64,000 bases of DNA from Actinomadura rupiterrae (GCF_024172125.1 NZ_JAMZEA010000003.1:62001-126000), one strand, 5' to 3'; shown: positions 33,301 to 41,949, counted from the first letter of the stretch. Numbers and translations: made by a program. The notes: a model not told the origin generated them from the sequence alone.

Positions 33301-34359
33301 TCACCTTAGCCAGGCGAGCAGGCGGTTCTCGGCGTCGGTGATGAGCGGGAGGTCGACGAACTCGTCCTTGGTGTGGGCGAGGGTCGGCTGGCCGGGGCCG
33401 TAGTTGACGGCCGGGACGCCGAGGGCGTCGAACCGCGCGACGTCGGTCCAGCCGAGCTTCGCGCGGACGTCCGCGCCGGTCTCGGCCACGAACGCGCGCG
33501 CGGCCGGACGGTCCAGGCCCGGCCGGGCGCCGGGCGCGGAGTCGACGAGCTTCACCTCGAAGCCGTCGAAATATGACCGGACGTACTCCTCGGCTTCGTC
33601 CACCGACTTGTCCGGCGCGAAGCGGTAGTTCACGGTCACGACGCATTCGTCCGGGATGACGTTGCCCGCGACGCCACCGGAGATGAACACCGCGTTCAGG
33701 CCCTCGTGGAACTCCAGGCCGTCCACGACGGGCTTCGCGGGCTCGTAGGCGCGGAGGCGGTCGAGGACCGCGCCCGCCGAGTGGATGGCGTTGGAGCCCA
33801 TCCAGGCGCGCGCGCTGTGCGCCCGCTCGCCGCGCGCGGTGACCTCGACGCGCAGCGTGCCCTGGCACCCGCCCTCGATGAGCCCGCCGGTCGGCTCCAT
33901 CAGGACGGCGAAGTCGGCGGCGAGCAGCTCGGGACGGTTCTCGGCGATCCGCTTGAGGCCGTTGCGTGCCGCCTCGACCTCCTCGCACTCGTAGAAGACG
34001 TACGTGACGTCCCGGGACGGCTCGGACAGCGCGGCGGCCAGCTTGAGCTGCACGGCCACCCCGGCCTTCATGTCCGACGTGCCGCAGCCGTAGAGCCGGT
34101 CGCCCTCGCGCCGGGACGGCAGGTTGCCGTTCAGCGGGACGGTGTCCAGGTGCCCGGCGAGCAGCACGCGCTCGTCCCGGCCGAGGTCCGTCCGCGCGAT
34201 GACCGAGTCGCCGTCCCGGACGACCTCCAGATGCGGCAGCGCCCGCAGCGCCGCCTCGACGGCGTCGGCGAGCGCCTTCTCGTTCCCGCTCACCGACTCG
34301 ACATCGACGATCGCCGCCGTCAGATCCGTCACGTCCATCTGGAGATCGAGAGAGGTCAT
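33301..34359 (-). CDS. dapE: Succinyl-diaminopimelate desuccinylase
   Basis: A 352-aa M20 family dizinc hydrolase. Metal-binding residues appear in order: LLAGHLDTVP (His, Asp), GCGTSDMKAGVA (bridging Asp), YECEEVEA (catalytic Glu-Glu), and the C-terminal HTKDEF His. The dimerisation lid lies between about residues 170 and 270. It removes succinate from N-succinyl-LL-diaminopimelate in lysine and peptidoglycan synthesis. The ATG at 34359 starts the standard N-terminus (LDVTDLTAAIVDVESVSG type). dapD, for an earlier step in the pathway, is upstream in the same direction, separated by a terminator. Confidence 0.92.
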   Translation of the reverse strand: MTSLDLQMDVTDLTAAIVDVESVSGNEKALADAVEAALRALPHLEVVRDGDSVIARTDLGRDERVLLAGHLDTVPLNGNLPSRREGDRLYGCGTSDMKAGVAVQLKLAAALSEPSRDVTYVFYECEEVEAARNGLKRIAENRPELLAADFAVLMEPTGGLIEGGCQGTLRVEVTARGERAHSARAWMGSNAIHSAGAVLDRLRAYEPAKPVVDGLEFHEGLNAVFISGGVAGNVIPDECVVTVNYRFAPDKSVDEAEEYVRSYFDGFEVKLVDSAPGARPGLDRPAARAFVAETGADVRAKLGWTDVARFDALGVPAVNYGPGQPTLAHTKDEFVDLPLITDAENRLLAWLR

Positions 34360-34380
34360 GCGGGAAACCCTATGCAAAAG

Positions 34381-34400
34381 GAGCGGCCCGTGGGCCGCTC
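34381..34400 (-). terminator. Short terminator between dapD and dapE
   Basis: Perfect arms GAGCGGCCC and GGGCCGCTC around two bases are followed on the minus strand by CTTTTG. It lies about 60 bases after dapD, so dapE may rely on its own promoter in the next bases. Confidence 0.65.
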
Positions 34401-34460
34401 CCCCGCCGCGTCCGGCGCGTGCCTAACGCGCCCGCGTCCGGCGCGCGCTTTCGGGCCTGC

Positions 34461-35297
34461 TCAGGTGTTGATGCCGTGGTCGCGCAGGATGTCGTTCAGC
34501 TCGGCCTTGTTGTGGCGCTGGCCGGGCTCCAGGCGCTTGAGGATCAGGACGGCGGGCAGCCCGAAGCTGCCGCCCTTGAACTCCTTGATCCGGGTGCCGC
34601 CGACCGCGACGCACCAGTCCGGGATGCGGCCGCGGGCGATCTCCTCGCCGGTCTCGACGTCGATGACCGGCATGGACGCCGACAGGTTCGTCCCGGAGCC
34701 GACGACCGCGCCGGTGCCGACCCGCGCGCCCTCGACGATCATCGAGCGGGAGCCGATCATGGCCTCGTCCTCGATCACCACCGGCTTGGCGTTCGGCGGC
34801 TCCAGCACGCCGCCGATGCCGACGCCGCCGGACAGGTGCACGTTCTTGCCGATCTGCGCGCAGGACCCGACGGTCGCCCAGGTGTCGACCATCGTGCCGG
34901 AGTCGACGTAGGCGCCGATGTTGGTGAACGACGGCATCAGCACGACGCCGGGGGCCAGGTAGGAGCCCCAGCGGGCGATGGCGCCGGGCACGACGCGGAC
35001 GCCGTCCAGCCGGCTCTTCAGCGGGATGCGGTCGTGGTACTGGAAGTCGCCGACCTGCGACCGCACCATGCCGAGCACCTTGAAGCTGAGCAGGATCGCC
35101 CGCTTCGCCCGCTCGTCGACGACGACCTCGCCGTCCGCCGGGTCGATGAAGGCGACCCGGGCCTCGCCCGCGTCGATCTGGTCCACGGCGGCGACGATCG
35201 CCGCGCGCGCCTCGGTGTCGTCCGGTCCGAGATCGGCGCGGCGCTCCCAGAGCTCGTCGACGGCGGCGGAGATCGGGCTGGTGAACGTTTCGCTCAT
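34461..35297 (-). CDS. dapD: Tetrahydrodipicolinate N-succinyltransferase
   Basis: A protein of about 278 aa, of the actinobacterial long-form DapD group. The left-handed beta-helix of hexapeptide repeats is clear (PSFTNIGAYVDSGTMVDTWA, IGKNVHLSGGVGIGG, VGTGAVVGSGTN). An N-terminal helical domain (VDELWERRADLGP) and a C-terminal clamp are also present. It transfers succinyl from succinyl-CoA to tetrahydrodipicolinate in the DAP pathway. Two close ATG codons are possible (35303 and 35297). I prefer 35297 because a TAAGCT -10-like element sits 8 bases upstream. It is divergent from the gene at 35342. Confidence 0.92.
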   Translation of the reverse strand: MSETFTSPISAAVDELWERRADLGPDDTEARAAIVAAVDQIDAGEARVAFIDPADGEVVVDERAKRAILLSFKVLGMVRSQVGDFQYHDRIPLKSRLDGVRVVPGAIARWGSYLAPGVVLMPSFTNIGAYVDSGTMVDTWATVGSCAQIGKNVHLSGGVGIGGVLEPPNAKPVVIEDEAMIGSRSMIVEGARVGTGAVVGSGTNLSASMPVIDVETGEEIARGRIPDWCVAVGGTRIKEFKGGSFGLPAVLILKRLEPGQRHNKAELNDILRDHGINT

Positions 35298-35329
35298 GGG
35301 CATTGAGCTTACCGACGGCCGGAGCCCGG

Positions 35330-35335
35330 TACGGT
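35330..35335 (+). promoter_or_regulatory. -10 element of a probable leaderless promoter (TACGGT)
   Basis: TACGGT, six bases, then the GTG at 35342. The geometry is that of the other leaderless candidates in the window and fixes the start of the following gene. Confidence 0.5.
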
Positions 35336-35341
35336 CTTCGC

Positions 35342-36232
35342 GTGGCTGTCTGGGCGAAGCTGGGTTCCGGTCCCCGGGAGGGATCCGGCGGCGGGCGGGT
35401 GGGACGGCGGCGGCGCTGGTGGATCGTGGCGCTCGTCGCCCTCCTGGTGCTGGGCGCCGGCGGCTGGGTGCTCTACACCCGCGCCCGCCCCTACCTGCAC
35501 GGATCGGGGTGCGAGGTGCGCACCGGGCAGGGCAAGATGCCGCTCGACCTGGACCAGGCCGCGAACGGCTCGACCATCGCCGCCGTGGCCGTCCGCAAGG
35601 CGCTGCCCGAGCGGGCCATGGTGATCGCCTACGCGACCGCCATCCAGGAGTCGCACATGCGCAACCTGGCGGGCGGCGACCGCGACTCGGTCGGCATGTT
35701 CCAGCAGCGCCCGTCGCAGGGCTGGGGCTCGCCGGACAAGCTGCGCGACCCCGTCCAGTCGACGAGCAAGTTCCTGGACGCGCTGGTCAAGGTGAAGGAC
35801 TACCTCGACCTCGACCTGCACGACGCCGCGCAGCGCGTCCAGCGCAGCGCCGACGGCAACGCCTACGCGCAGCACGAGGGCGACGCGAAGGTGCTCGCGC
35901 AGGCGTTCGGCGGGCGGTCCGCCGCGTCCGTCCGGTGCTGGTACCCGCCGAACAAGCGCACCGCGCCGCGCCGCGCGGACGCCGTCCGGGAGATGCGCCG
36001 CGCGTTCGGCAGCCGCCTCCAGGTCGCCGCCCCGGCCGCGCCCGACTACGACGCGGTCAAGGCCCCCAACGAGCGGACGGGCTGGGCCGTCGCGTCCTGG
36101 GCGGTCACCCACGCCCAGGTCTACGGCCTGAGCGAGGTCCGCTTCGCCGGACGGCACTGGCGCGCCACCGAAGGCCACGACGGCTGGACCCGCGACGCCA
36201 AGGCCCCCACCACCATCGTCATCATCCGCTGA
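35342..36232 (+). CDS. Conserved actinomycete membrane-anchored lytic transglycosylase-like protein
   Basis: A 296-aa protein from the GTG at 35342. A basic start (RRRRWW) precedes one membrane helix (IVALVALLVLGAGGWVLY). The external part has YATAIQESHMRNL and GDRDSVGMFQQRPSQGWG, with the catalytic-type Glu in the QES motif and the glycine-rich loop that resemble goose-type lysozyme/transglycosylase folds. Similar proteins in streptomycetes are often labelled heavy metal transporter without support. A cell-wall hydrolase-like role is inferred. It is divergent from dapD and ends before a repeat-rich gap. Confidence 0.72.
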   Translation: MAVWAKLGSGPREGSGGGRVGRRRRWWIVALVALLVLGAGGWVLYTRARPYLHGSGCEVRTGQGKMPLDLDQAANGSTIAAVAVRKALPERAMVIAYATAIQESHMRNLAGGDRDSVGMFQQRPSQGWGSPDKLRDPVQSTSKFLDALVKVKDYLDLDLHDAAQRVQRSADGNAYAQHEGDAKVLAQAFGGRSAASVRCWYPPNKRTAPRRADAVREMRRAFGSRLQVAAPAAPDYDAVKAPNERTGWAVASWAVTHAQVYGLSEVRFAGRHWRATEGHDGWTRDAKAPTTIVIIR

Positions 36233-36263
36233 CCCGGCGCGCCTCCTCCCGGGGCGCTTCCTG

Positions 36264-36364
36264 CCGCGCGGCTCCTCCAGGGCCACGAACTGCCGCGCGG
36301 CTCCTCCCGCGCGCCTCCTACAGGGCGACGAACCGCCGCGCGGCTCCTACAGGGCGACGAACTG
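36264..36364. repeat. 29-bp repeats duplicating the 3' end of the deacetylase gene
   Basis: Copies of about 29 bases occupy 36264-36292, 36307-36335 and 36336-36364. The last carries the stop codon of the polysaccharide deacetylase, and the other two repeat the same sequence downstream with small changes. Slippage-type expansion is likely. Confidence 0.8.
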
Positions 36365-37150
36365 GAGGCCGCGCTGCTTCAGCTGCGGCAGGACGGTCTT
36401 GAGCGCGTCGATCGTCTGGACGCGGTCGCCGCCGCCGTCGTGGCAGAGCAGGATGTCGCCGGGCTGCGCGGCGAGCATCGCGCTGGTGATCTTGGCGATG
36501 CCGGGCCGGGCCCAGTCGCGCGGGTCGATCTTCCAGTCCACGCAGATGAGCTGGTGCTGCGCGGCGACGTCGAACACCGCCGGGGACCAGTTGCCGCCGG
36601 GCGAGCGGAAGAACTTCGGCGCGACACCGGAGACCTGCGCGATCTGGTCGTGCGCCTCGCCGATCTCCCTGGTCATCCGGGCCGTGTCGAGCTTGGGCAG
36701 GTTCAGCGGGTGGGTGACGGTGTGGTCGGCGATCTGGTGGCCGTCCGCGACGATCCGCTGGACGATCTTCGGCTGCTCCACCACCTGCTCGCCGATCATG
36801 TTGAAGGTGGCCTTGACGCCGTGCGCGGCGAGCAGGTCCAGCATCATCGGCGTGTACTTGGGGTGCGGGCCGTCGTCGATGGTCAGGGCGATCGCGTTCT
36901 GCGGCGCGGCGGGAGCGAGGTCGTACAGGCTGCGGACGGGCTTGTGCAGCGCCTGCATGGGCTGCCCGTGCGCGTAGCCCGGGTCCGGCGGCGGCTCGGG
37001 GGCCTTGCCGTGGTGGCCGCCGTGTCCGGACGCGCTGGCCGAGCGCGGCGAACTCCCCGCGTGCCACAGGTCAGGCGCCGCCGCGGCGGCGATGCCCGCC
37101 GCCCCGGCGGCCAGCAGCCCGAGGGCGCGGCGGCGGTCCACGTTCGGCAT
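36347..37150 (-). CDS. Exported polysaccharide deacetylase (NodB family)
   Basis: A 267-aa protein. A Tat-like signal (DRRRALGLLAAGAAGIAAAA) is followed by a His/Pro-rich linker. The NodB homology domain contains ALTIDDGPHPKY (catalytic and metal Asp pair), ADHTVTHPLNLP (metal His pair), FFRSPGGNWS and LLCHDGGGDR with the catalytic His. It probably deacetylates peptidoglycan or a surface glycan outside the cell. The last codons are reproduced in downstream direct repeats, so the stop shown (36347) is one of two nearly equal possibilities. Confidence 0.92.
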   Translation of the reverse strand: MPNVDRRRALGLLAAGAAGIAAAAAPDLWHAGSSPRSASASGHGGHHGKAPEPPPDPGYAHGQPMQALHKPVRSLYDLAPAAPQNAIALTIDDGPHPKYTPMMLDLLAAHGVKATFNMIGEQVVEQPKIVQRIVADGHQIADHTVTHPLNLPKLDTARMTREIGEAHDQIAQVSGVAPKFFRSPGGNWSPAVFDVAAQHQLICVDWKIDPRDWARPGIAKITSAMLAAQPGDILLCHDGGGDRVQTIDALKTVLPQLKQRGLQFVAL

Positions 37151-37256
37151 GTGTACTCCGTGTCTGTCCGAGTGACGGTCCGTCCGGGCGGCGACGTCCG
37201 TCGAAGGTTGGCTGGGCGTTGGCTGAACACTGACTTTGACGCCGCCCCCGGCGCAT

Positions 37257-37289
37257 GTGTTCGATCACCCGGAGGTGTTCGATCGCCCG
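37257..37289. repeat. Direct repeat GTGTTCGATCxCCCG, possible regulator site
   Basis: Two 15-base copies (37257-37271 and 37275-37289) are 18 bases apart in the gap upstream of the deacetylase. They could be a binding site for a regulator contacting two turns of DNA. Confidence 0.4.
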
Positions 37290-37329
37290 ACATCGTGACA
37301 GACCTCACCCGGACAGGTCACGCCGCCCC

Positions 37330-38850
37330 TCAGCGCACGTCCGCGACACCGCCCCGGGACGCGCCCGCAAAGCCTTCGGCCCCTGCGTCCGCCGCGACGT
37401 CCTCCGGGAGTTCGGGACGCGCATCCTCGGCGGGGGCCTCGTCGCCCCGGGTGTTGCGGACGCCGAGGCCGACGACGGCCGCCGCGACGGCGAACAGGGC
37501 GCCGGCGAACAGCGCGCGCTGGAAGCCCTCGGTGGTCGCGTGCTGGACGTCCGTCCCGAGCTTGACCAGGTGGGACGAGCGGTCCGCGGCGAGCACCGCC
37601 ATGATCGCGAGGCCCAGCGCGGTGCCGAGCTGCTGGGACGAGTTGAGCAGCGCGGCCGCGATGCCCGCACGGTTCGCCGGGACGCCCGCGTTCGCGGCGG
37701 CGGTGACGGACACGAACACCACGCCGAGGCCGAGCGCGACGACGATCAGGCCGGGCAGCAGGTCCGAGACGTACGAGCCGCCGACCGGGACGCGGGACAG
37801 CAGGTAGAGCCCGGCGGCGCCGATCAGCGCGCCGACGGCGATCAGCGGACGCGTCCCGAGCCTCGGCAGCAGCTTGGACGTGATGCCCGCAGCGACGCCC
37901 ACACAAGCGCACAGCGGCAGGTAGGCCGAGCCGGTCTGGAGCGGCGAGTACCCGAGGATGCTCTCCATGTAGAGGCTGAGGAAGAAGAACATGGCCGCGC
38001 CGCCCGCAAGGACGAGCAGCTGGGTGACGTTCGCCGCCGCCAGCCCGCGGATGCGGAACGTGTCGAGCGGCAGCAGCGGATGCGCCGCCCGCATCTCGTT
38101 GAGGACGAACAGCGCCAGCAGCACCGCCGCCCCCGCGAGCCCGCCGATCGTCCGGGCCGCGCCCCACCCGGCGTCCGGGGCCTTGACCAGCGTGTACACC
38201 AGCAGCAGCATCGCGCCGGTGACCAGGAACGCGCCGGGAATGTCGAACTCGCGCAGCCGGGCCGTCCGGCGGTCGTCGGGCAGCAGCATCGGGACCACGA
38301 CGAGCACGGCGGCGACGACCGGCAGGTTCACCAGCATCACCCAGCGCCAGCCGAGGCCGTCGGTGAGGACGCCGCCGAGCAGCACGCCCGCGCCGGACGC
38401 GGCGCCGGCCATGCCGCCCCAGACCGCGAGCGCGCGGTTCCGCTCCGGGCCCTCCCGGAAGGACGTGGTGAGCAGCGACAGCGCGGCCGGGAGCATCATC
38501 GCCGCGCCGAGGCCCTGGACCATCCGCGCGGCGACCATCACCGGCGCGTTCTGCGCGAGCCCGCCCGCCGCGGACGCCGCGCCGAACAGGACCGTCCCGG
38601 CGACGAGCACGCGGCGGCGGCCGAGCAGGTCCGCGACGCGCCCGCCGAGCAGCATGAACCCGCCGTACGCGAGCAGGTAGCCGCTCGGCACCCACTGGAG
38701 GCCCTCGACCGAGAAGCCGAGGGCGCGGCGCATCGCGGGCAGCGCGATGTTGACGATGGACGCGTCGATGAAGTCGAGGAACGCGACGCCGCAGAGCAGC
38801 GCGAGCGTGAGCTTGCCCCGGCGCGTCGCCAGGAACGAGCTTTCGGACAT
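37330..38850 (-). CDS. DHA2 family (14-helix) MFS drug efflux transporter
   Basis: A 506-aa membrane protein with about 14 hydrophobic segments. The start KLTLALLCGVAFLDFIDASI carries motif D1 of DHA2 pumps, with the Asp in helix 1. Loop 2-3 has GGRVADLLGRRRVLVAG (motif A), and helix 5 has GPLLGG-like GVLLGGVLTD (motif C, the antiporter signature). Such EmrB/QacA-type pumps export drugs or metabolites with protons. RBS GGAGG lies upstream of the ATG. It is divergent from an ECF41 sigma factor, and the shared gap holds repeats and a TGTCACA box, so control by that factor is possible. Confidence 0.92.
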   Translation of the reverse strand: MSESSFLATRRGKLTLALLCGVAFLDFIDASIVNIALPAMRRALGFSVEGLQWVPSGYLLAYGGFMLLGGRVADLLGRRRVLVAGTVLFGAASAAGGLAQNAPVMVAARMVQGLGAAMMLPAALSLLTTSFREGPERNRALAVWGGMAGAASGAGVLLGGVLTDGLGWRWVMLVNLPVVAAVLVVVPMLLPDDRRTARLREFDIPGAFLVTGAMLLLVYTLVKAPDAGWGAARTIGGLAGAAVLLALFVLNEMRAAHPLLPLDTFRIRGLAAANVTQLLVLAGGAAMFFFLSLYMESILGYSPLQTGSAYLPLCACVGVAAGITSKLLPRLGTRPLIAVGALIGAAGLYLLSRVPVGGSYVSDLLPGLIVVALGLGVVFVSVTAAANAGVPANRAGIAAALLNSSQQLGTALGLAIMAVLAADRSSHLVKLGTDVQHATTEGFQRALFAGALFAVAAAVVGLGVRNTRGDEAPAEDARPELPEDVAADAGAEGFAGASRGGVADVR

Positions 38851-38876
38851 GAGGATTTCGCCTCCGGCATCGGATG

Positions 38877-38963
38877 GTGCGCCGCGATGGAAGAACCGCG
38901 GCGGGTGCGCCGCGAGGGAAGGACTCCGCGGCGGGTGTGTCGCGATCCAAGAGCCGTCCGCGC
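38877..38963. repeat. Three degenerate 28-30-bp direct repeats in the divergent gap
   Basis: Units beginning gtgcgccgcga at 38877 and 38905, and gtgtgtcgcga at 38935, lie between the MFS pump and the sigma factor gene. They may be regulator sites. Confidence 0.5.
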
Positions 38964-39010
38964 CCGCGGGATGTGACGCGGTGAGAGACGAATCCCATTT
39001 GCCCGGGGGA

Positions 39011-39017
39011 TGTCACA
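39011..39017 (+). promoter_or_regulatory. TGTCACA, -35 of a possible ECF41 promoter
   Basis: An exact TGTCACA lies 47 bases before the ATG of an ECF41 sigma factor. Seventeen bases downstream is CCTC, one base from the CGTC -10 consensus. It is weaker than the site at 2450-2476 but in the right place for autoregulation. Confidence 0.45.
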
Positions 39018-39063
39018 CTTCGGGGGTCGCCGCACCTCACGGGGGTGGCGAACAGGAGGAACC

Positions 39064-40026
39064 ATGCCCCACGACACTTCGACCGGCGCACCGGACGGCG
39101 GCCGATCGGCCGGCGTTCCGACCGCGCGGGCCTCCGACGAGGCGACCCGCGTCTACGCCGAGCACCGGGAGCTGCTGTTCTCGATCGTCTACAACCTGCT
39201 GGGCAGCGTCGCCGACACCGAGGACGTCCTCCAGGACACCTGGCTCGCCTGGGCGGCCCGCGGCCCGCACGGCGTGGAGAGGCCGCGCGCGTACCTGGTG
39301 CGCATCGCGGTCAACACCGCGCTCGCGCGGCAGGCGGCGGTCGCGCGGCGGCGCGAGTCGTATCCGGGGCCGTGGCTGCCCGAGCCGCTGGTCGCCGGGT
39401 CCGGGGAGGACGCCGCCGAGGACGCGGCGCGCGGCGAGGCGGTGTCGCTGGCGATGCTGGTCGTGCTGGAGACGCTGACCCCGCTGAGCCGGGCGGTGTT
39501 CATCCTGCACGAGGTGTTCGGCTACCCGCACACCGAGATCGCCGAGATCCTGGGCCGGTCCGCCGCGTCCGTCCGGCAGGTGTCGCACCGCGCGAGGCTG
39601 CACGTCCAGTCCCGGCGGACGCGCCGGACCGTCGACCGCCGCACGCAGCGCGAGGCCACCGAGCGGTTCCTGGACGCGGCGCTCGGCGGCGACCTGGCCG
39701 CGCTGATGGAGATCCTCGCGCCGGACGTGACGATGTGGACCGACGGCGGCGGCCACGGCCGCGCGGCGCTGCGCCCGATCCGCGGCCGCGACAAGGTCGT
39801 CCGGCTCATCACCGGCGCGAACTTCCGCCGCCCGGACGACCTGGACATCCGCTACCGCACCGTCAACGGCGACCCGTCCGCGGTCCTGTTCGACCACGAC
39901 GCGCCGTTCGCCGTCATGGTCCTCGACATGTCCGAGGACGGCGAGCGCGTGGACGGCATCTACGCCGTCACCAACCCGGAGAAACTCACCCACATCGAAG
40001 ACGGCGACGAAGACGGCGACGCGTGA
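39064..40026 (+). CDS. ECF41-family sigma factor (second copy)
   Basis: A 320-aa sigma factor related to, but distinct from, the one at 949-1887. Region 2 has TEDVLQDTWLAWAARG and region 4 YPHTEIAEILGRSAASVRQV. ECF41 landmarks are GPWLPEPL in the linker, TDGGGHGR in the SnoaL-like domain (Lys of DGGGK replaced by His) and TNPEKL near the end. RBS AGGAGGA lies directly before the ATG. Unlike the first copy it has no CMD-type partner beside it; instead it is divergent from a drug pump, its likely target. The acidic C-terminus (EDGDEDGD) is unusual. Confidence 0.92.
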   Translation: MPHDTSTGAPDGGRSAGVPTARASDEATRVYAEHRELLFSIVYNLLGSVADTEDVLQDTWLAWAARGPHGVERPRAYLVRIAVNTALARQAAVARRRESYPGPWLPEPLVAGSGEDAAEDAARGEAVSLAMLVVLETLTPLSRAVFILHEVFGYPHTEIAEILGRSAASVRQVSHRARLHVQSRRTRRTVDRRTQREATERFLDAALGGDLAALMEILAPDVTMWTDGGGHGRAALRPIRGRDKVVRLITGANFRRPDDLDIRYRTVNGDPSAVLFDHDAPFAVMVLDMSEDGERVDGIYAVTNPEKLTHIEDGDEDGDA

Positions 40027-40060
40027 GGCGTGAGGCGCGTCAGGACCCGCCGTCGGTGCG

Positions 40061-40672
40061 TCAGGCGCAGTCGGTGCGGAGGCCGCCGAGGATCTCGGTG
40101 AGGACCTCGGCGTACTCGCCGCGGAGGCGGTCCTTGTCCTCGTCGGGGGCCTCGGCGACGGCGGTGCCGGCCGCGCCGAGGACGTGGAAGGCGACCCGGG
40201 CGAGCGCCCCGCGCGGCAGCGGCGGCAGGAGCCCGGCCTCCTGCAACGACGCGACCATCTGCTCGACCACGCCGTAGCCGAACCGCTCCTCGCACTCGCG
40301 CCAGCGCTTCCAGCCGAGCGCGATCGGGCCCTCCTGCCAGACGATCCGGCCGTAGACGGGCTCGCGGCAGTGGTCGAGGAAGGTGTTCTGCGCGATGACC
40401 GCCGCGGTCCAGGCGTCCGGGGCGTCCGCGGCGGCGCGCAGGATGGCCTCGGTGGACCGCTCCTCCAGCCGCTCGAACACCGCCTGGAACAGCGCGGTCT
40501 TGCTGGCGAAGTGGTGGTAGACCGCGCCGCGGGTGGCGCGGATGTCGGCCGCGACGTCCTCCAGCGACGTGCCCGCGAAGCCGTGCTCGGCGAACCGCCG
40601 GGTCGCCGCGTCCAGCAGCGCGTTCCGCGTCTCCTCGGAGTACTTCGCCCGGCGGCTCTTGACGTCTGGCAT
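40061..40672 (-). CDS. TetR-family repressor of the adjacent P450 gene
   Basis: A 203-aa protein. N-terminal helix-turn-helix: RNALLDAATRRFAEHGFAGT, LEDVAADIRATRGAVYHHFA with the usual YHHF. The C-terminal ligand domain is helical, with WQEGPIALGWKRWRE, found in TetR proteins of a broad drug-sensing class. It faces the cytochrome P450 gene, and a perfect palindrome lies between the two starts, so it very likely represses itself and the P450. The ligand is not predictable. Confidence 0.9.
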   Translation of the reverse strand: MPDVKSRRAKYSEETRNALLDAATRRFAEHGFAGTSLEDVAADIRATRGAVYHHFASKTALFQAVFERLEERSTEAILRAAADAPDAWTAAVIAQNTFLDHCREPVYGRIVWQEGPIALGWKRWRECEERFGYGVVEQMVASLQEAGLLPPLPRGALARVAFHVLGAAGTAVAEAPDEDKDRLRGEYAEVLTEILGGLRTDCA

Positions 40673-40685
40673 GCGCGGAGCATAC

Positions 40686-40704
40686 TACATACACAGCGTA
40701 TGTA
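40686..40704. promoter_or_regulatory. TetR operator palindrome TACATAC-N5-GTATGTA
   Basis: A perfect 7+7 palindrome with a 5-base centre lies between the divergent TetR (start 40672) and P450 (start 40744) genes. A second partial site shares acacagcgta (repeated at 40691 and 40709). The AT-rich symmetric form suits a TetR dimer. Confidence 0.8.
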
Positions 40705-40743
40705 ACCGACACAGCGTAGGTGGCAACCACCCGGGAGACCCCC

Positions 40744-41949
40744 ATGTCCGAACCGGAACTGCTGTTCAACCCGTTCGAGCCCGGCTTCACCGACGACCCG
40801 TACCCGGCGTACCGGCGGCTGCGCGAGGCCGACCCCGTGCACGAGAGCCCCATCGGGATCTGGCTGCTGACCAGCCACCAGGACGTCACCGACCTGCTCC
40901 GCTCCGACCAGTCGGTGGACGAGCGGCAGGTCAGCGAGGGCCTGTTCGTCGCGCAGATGCGCGAGTTCGAGAGCGCGCTGAGCGGCCGCGGACGCTCCAT
41001 GCTCGACCTCGACCCGCCCGACCACACAAGGCTGCGCGGCCTGGTGTCCAAGGTGTTCACCCCGCGCCGCATCGCCGCGCTCGAACCGGAGATCACCGCG
41101 CTGGTGGACGCCGCGCTCGACGAGATCGAGGACGCCGGGACGGCCGACCTGGTCGAGACCCTCGCGTTCCCGCTGCCGTTCACGGTCATCTCGTCCATGC
41201 TGGGCATGCCGCCGACCGACGCCGCGCGCGTCCGGGAGCTGAGCGGCTGGGTCGTCCGGTCGCTGGAGCCGCTGCCGGACGACGAGGCCGTCAAGCGCGT
41301 CGGCGCGGCCGGCGTGGAGCTGTACGAGCTGGTCCGCGGGCTGATCGCGGACAAGCGCGCGAACCCCGGCGACGACCTGCTCAGCGCGCTGATCGCCGCC
41401 GAGGCCGAGGGCGACCGGCTCACCGACGACGAGCTGGTCGACCAGGTCGTCCTGCTGTACGTGGCGGGGCACGAGACGACCGTCAACCTGATCGGCGGCG
41501 GGACGGTCGCGCTGCTGCGGAACCCGGCGCAACTCGCGCTGCTGCGCGAGAACCCGGACCTCGCCGCGAACGCGGTGGAGGAGCTGCTCCGGTTCGTCAG
41601 CCCCGTCCAGCAGAGCCGGCGCGTGACCGTGACCCCGTACAAGGTGCGCGACAAGGAGATCCCGGCGCAGCGGTTCGTCGTCGCCGGGCTCGCGGCCGCC
41701 AACCGCGACCCCGAGTTCTTCGGCCCGGACGCCGAGGAGCTGCGGCTCGACCGTCCGAACGCGCGCCAGCACGTCGCGTTCGGCGGCGGCCCGCACCACT
41801 GCCTCGGCGCCGCCCTCGCGCGGCTCGAAGGCCGGGTGGCGTTCGAGCGCCTCGTCGCGCGGTTCCCGCACCTGGCGCTCGACGGGGACGTCACCTGGAA
41901 CGGCCGGATCAACCTGCGAGGGCCGTCCGCGGTCCCGGTCGGTGTCTGA
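40744..41949 (+). CDS. Cytochrome P450
   Basis: A 401-aa soluble bacterial P450 (class I layout). Seen in order: DPPDHTRLRGLVSKVFTP near residue 90, the I-helix AGHETTVN oxygen-activating motif, the ExxR pair in VEELLRF, and the heme loop AFGGGPHHCLGAALARLE with the axial Cys. It hydroxylates a small hydrophobic substrate, with electrons from a ferredoxin that is not encoded nearby. The family (CYP107/105-like) is only a guess. The ATG at 40744 follows GGGAG. Regulation by the divergent TetR is strongly suggested by the palindrome. Confidence 0.95.
   Translation: MSEPELLFNPFEPGFTDDPYPAYRRLREADPVHESPIGIWLLTSHQDVTDLLRSDQSVDERQVSEGLFVAQMREFESALSGRGRSMLDLDPPDHTRLRGLVSKVFTPRRIAALEPEITALVDAALDEIEDAGTADLVETLAFPLPFTVISSMLGMPPTDAARVRELSGWVVRSLEPLPDDEAVKRVGAAGVELYELVRGLIADKRANPGDDLLSALIAAEAEGDRLTDDELVDQVVLLYVAGHETTVNLIGGGTVALLRNPAQLALLRENPDLAANAVEELLRFVSPVQQSRRVTVTPYKVRDKEIPAQRFVVAGLAAANRDPEFFGPDAEELRLDRPNARQHVAFGGGPHHCLGAALARLEGRVAFERLVARFPHLALDGDVTWNGRINLRGPSAVPVGV

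Noticed and set aside
38972..38978. CGTCACA on the minus strand as a possible ECF41 -35 for the MFS pump
   Set aside because: One mismatch from TGTCACA, and no CGTC lies 16-17 bases downstream.
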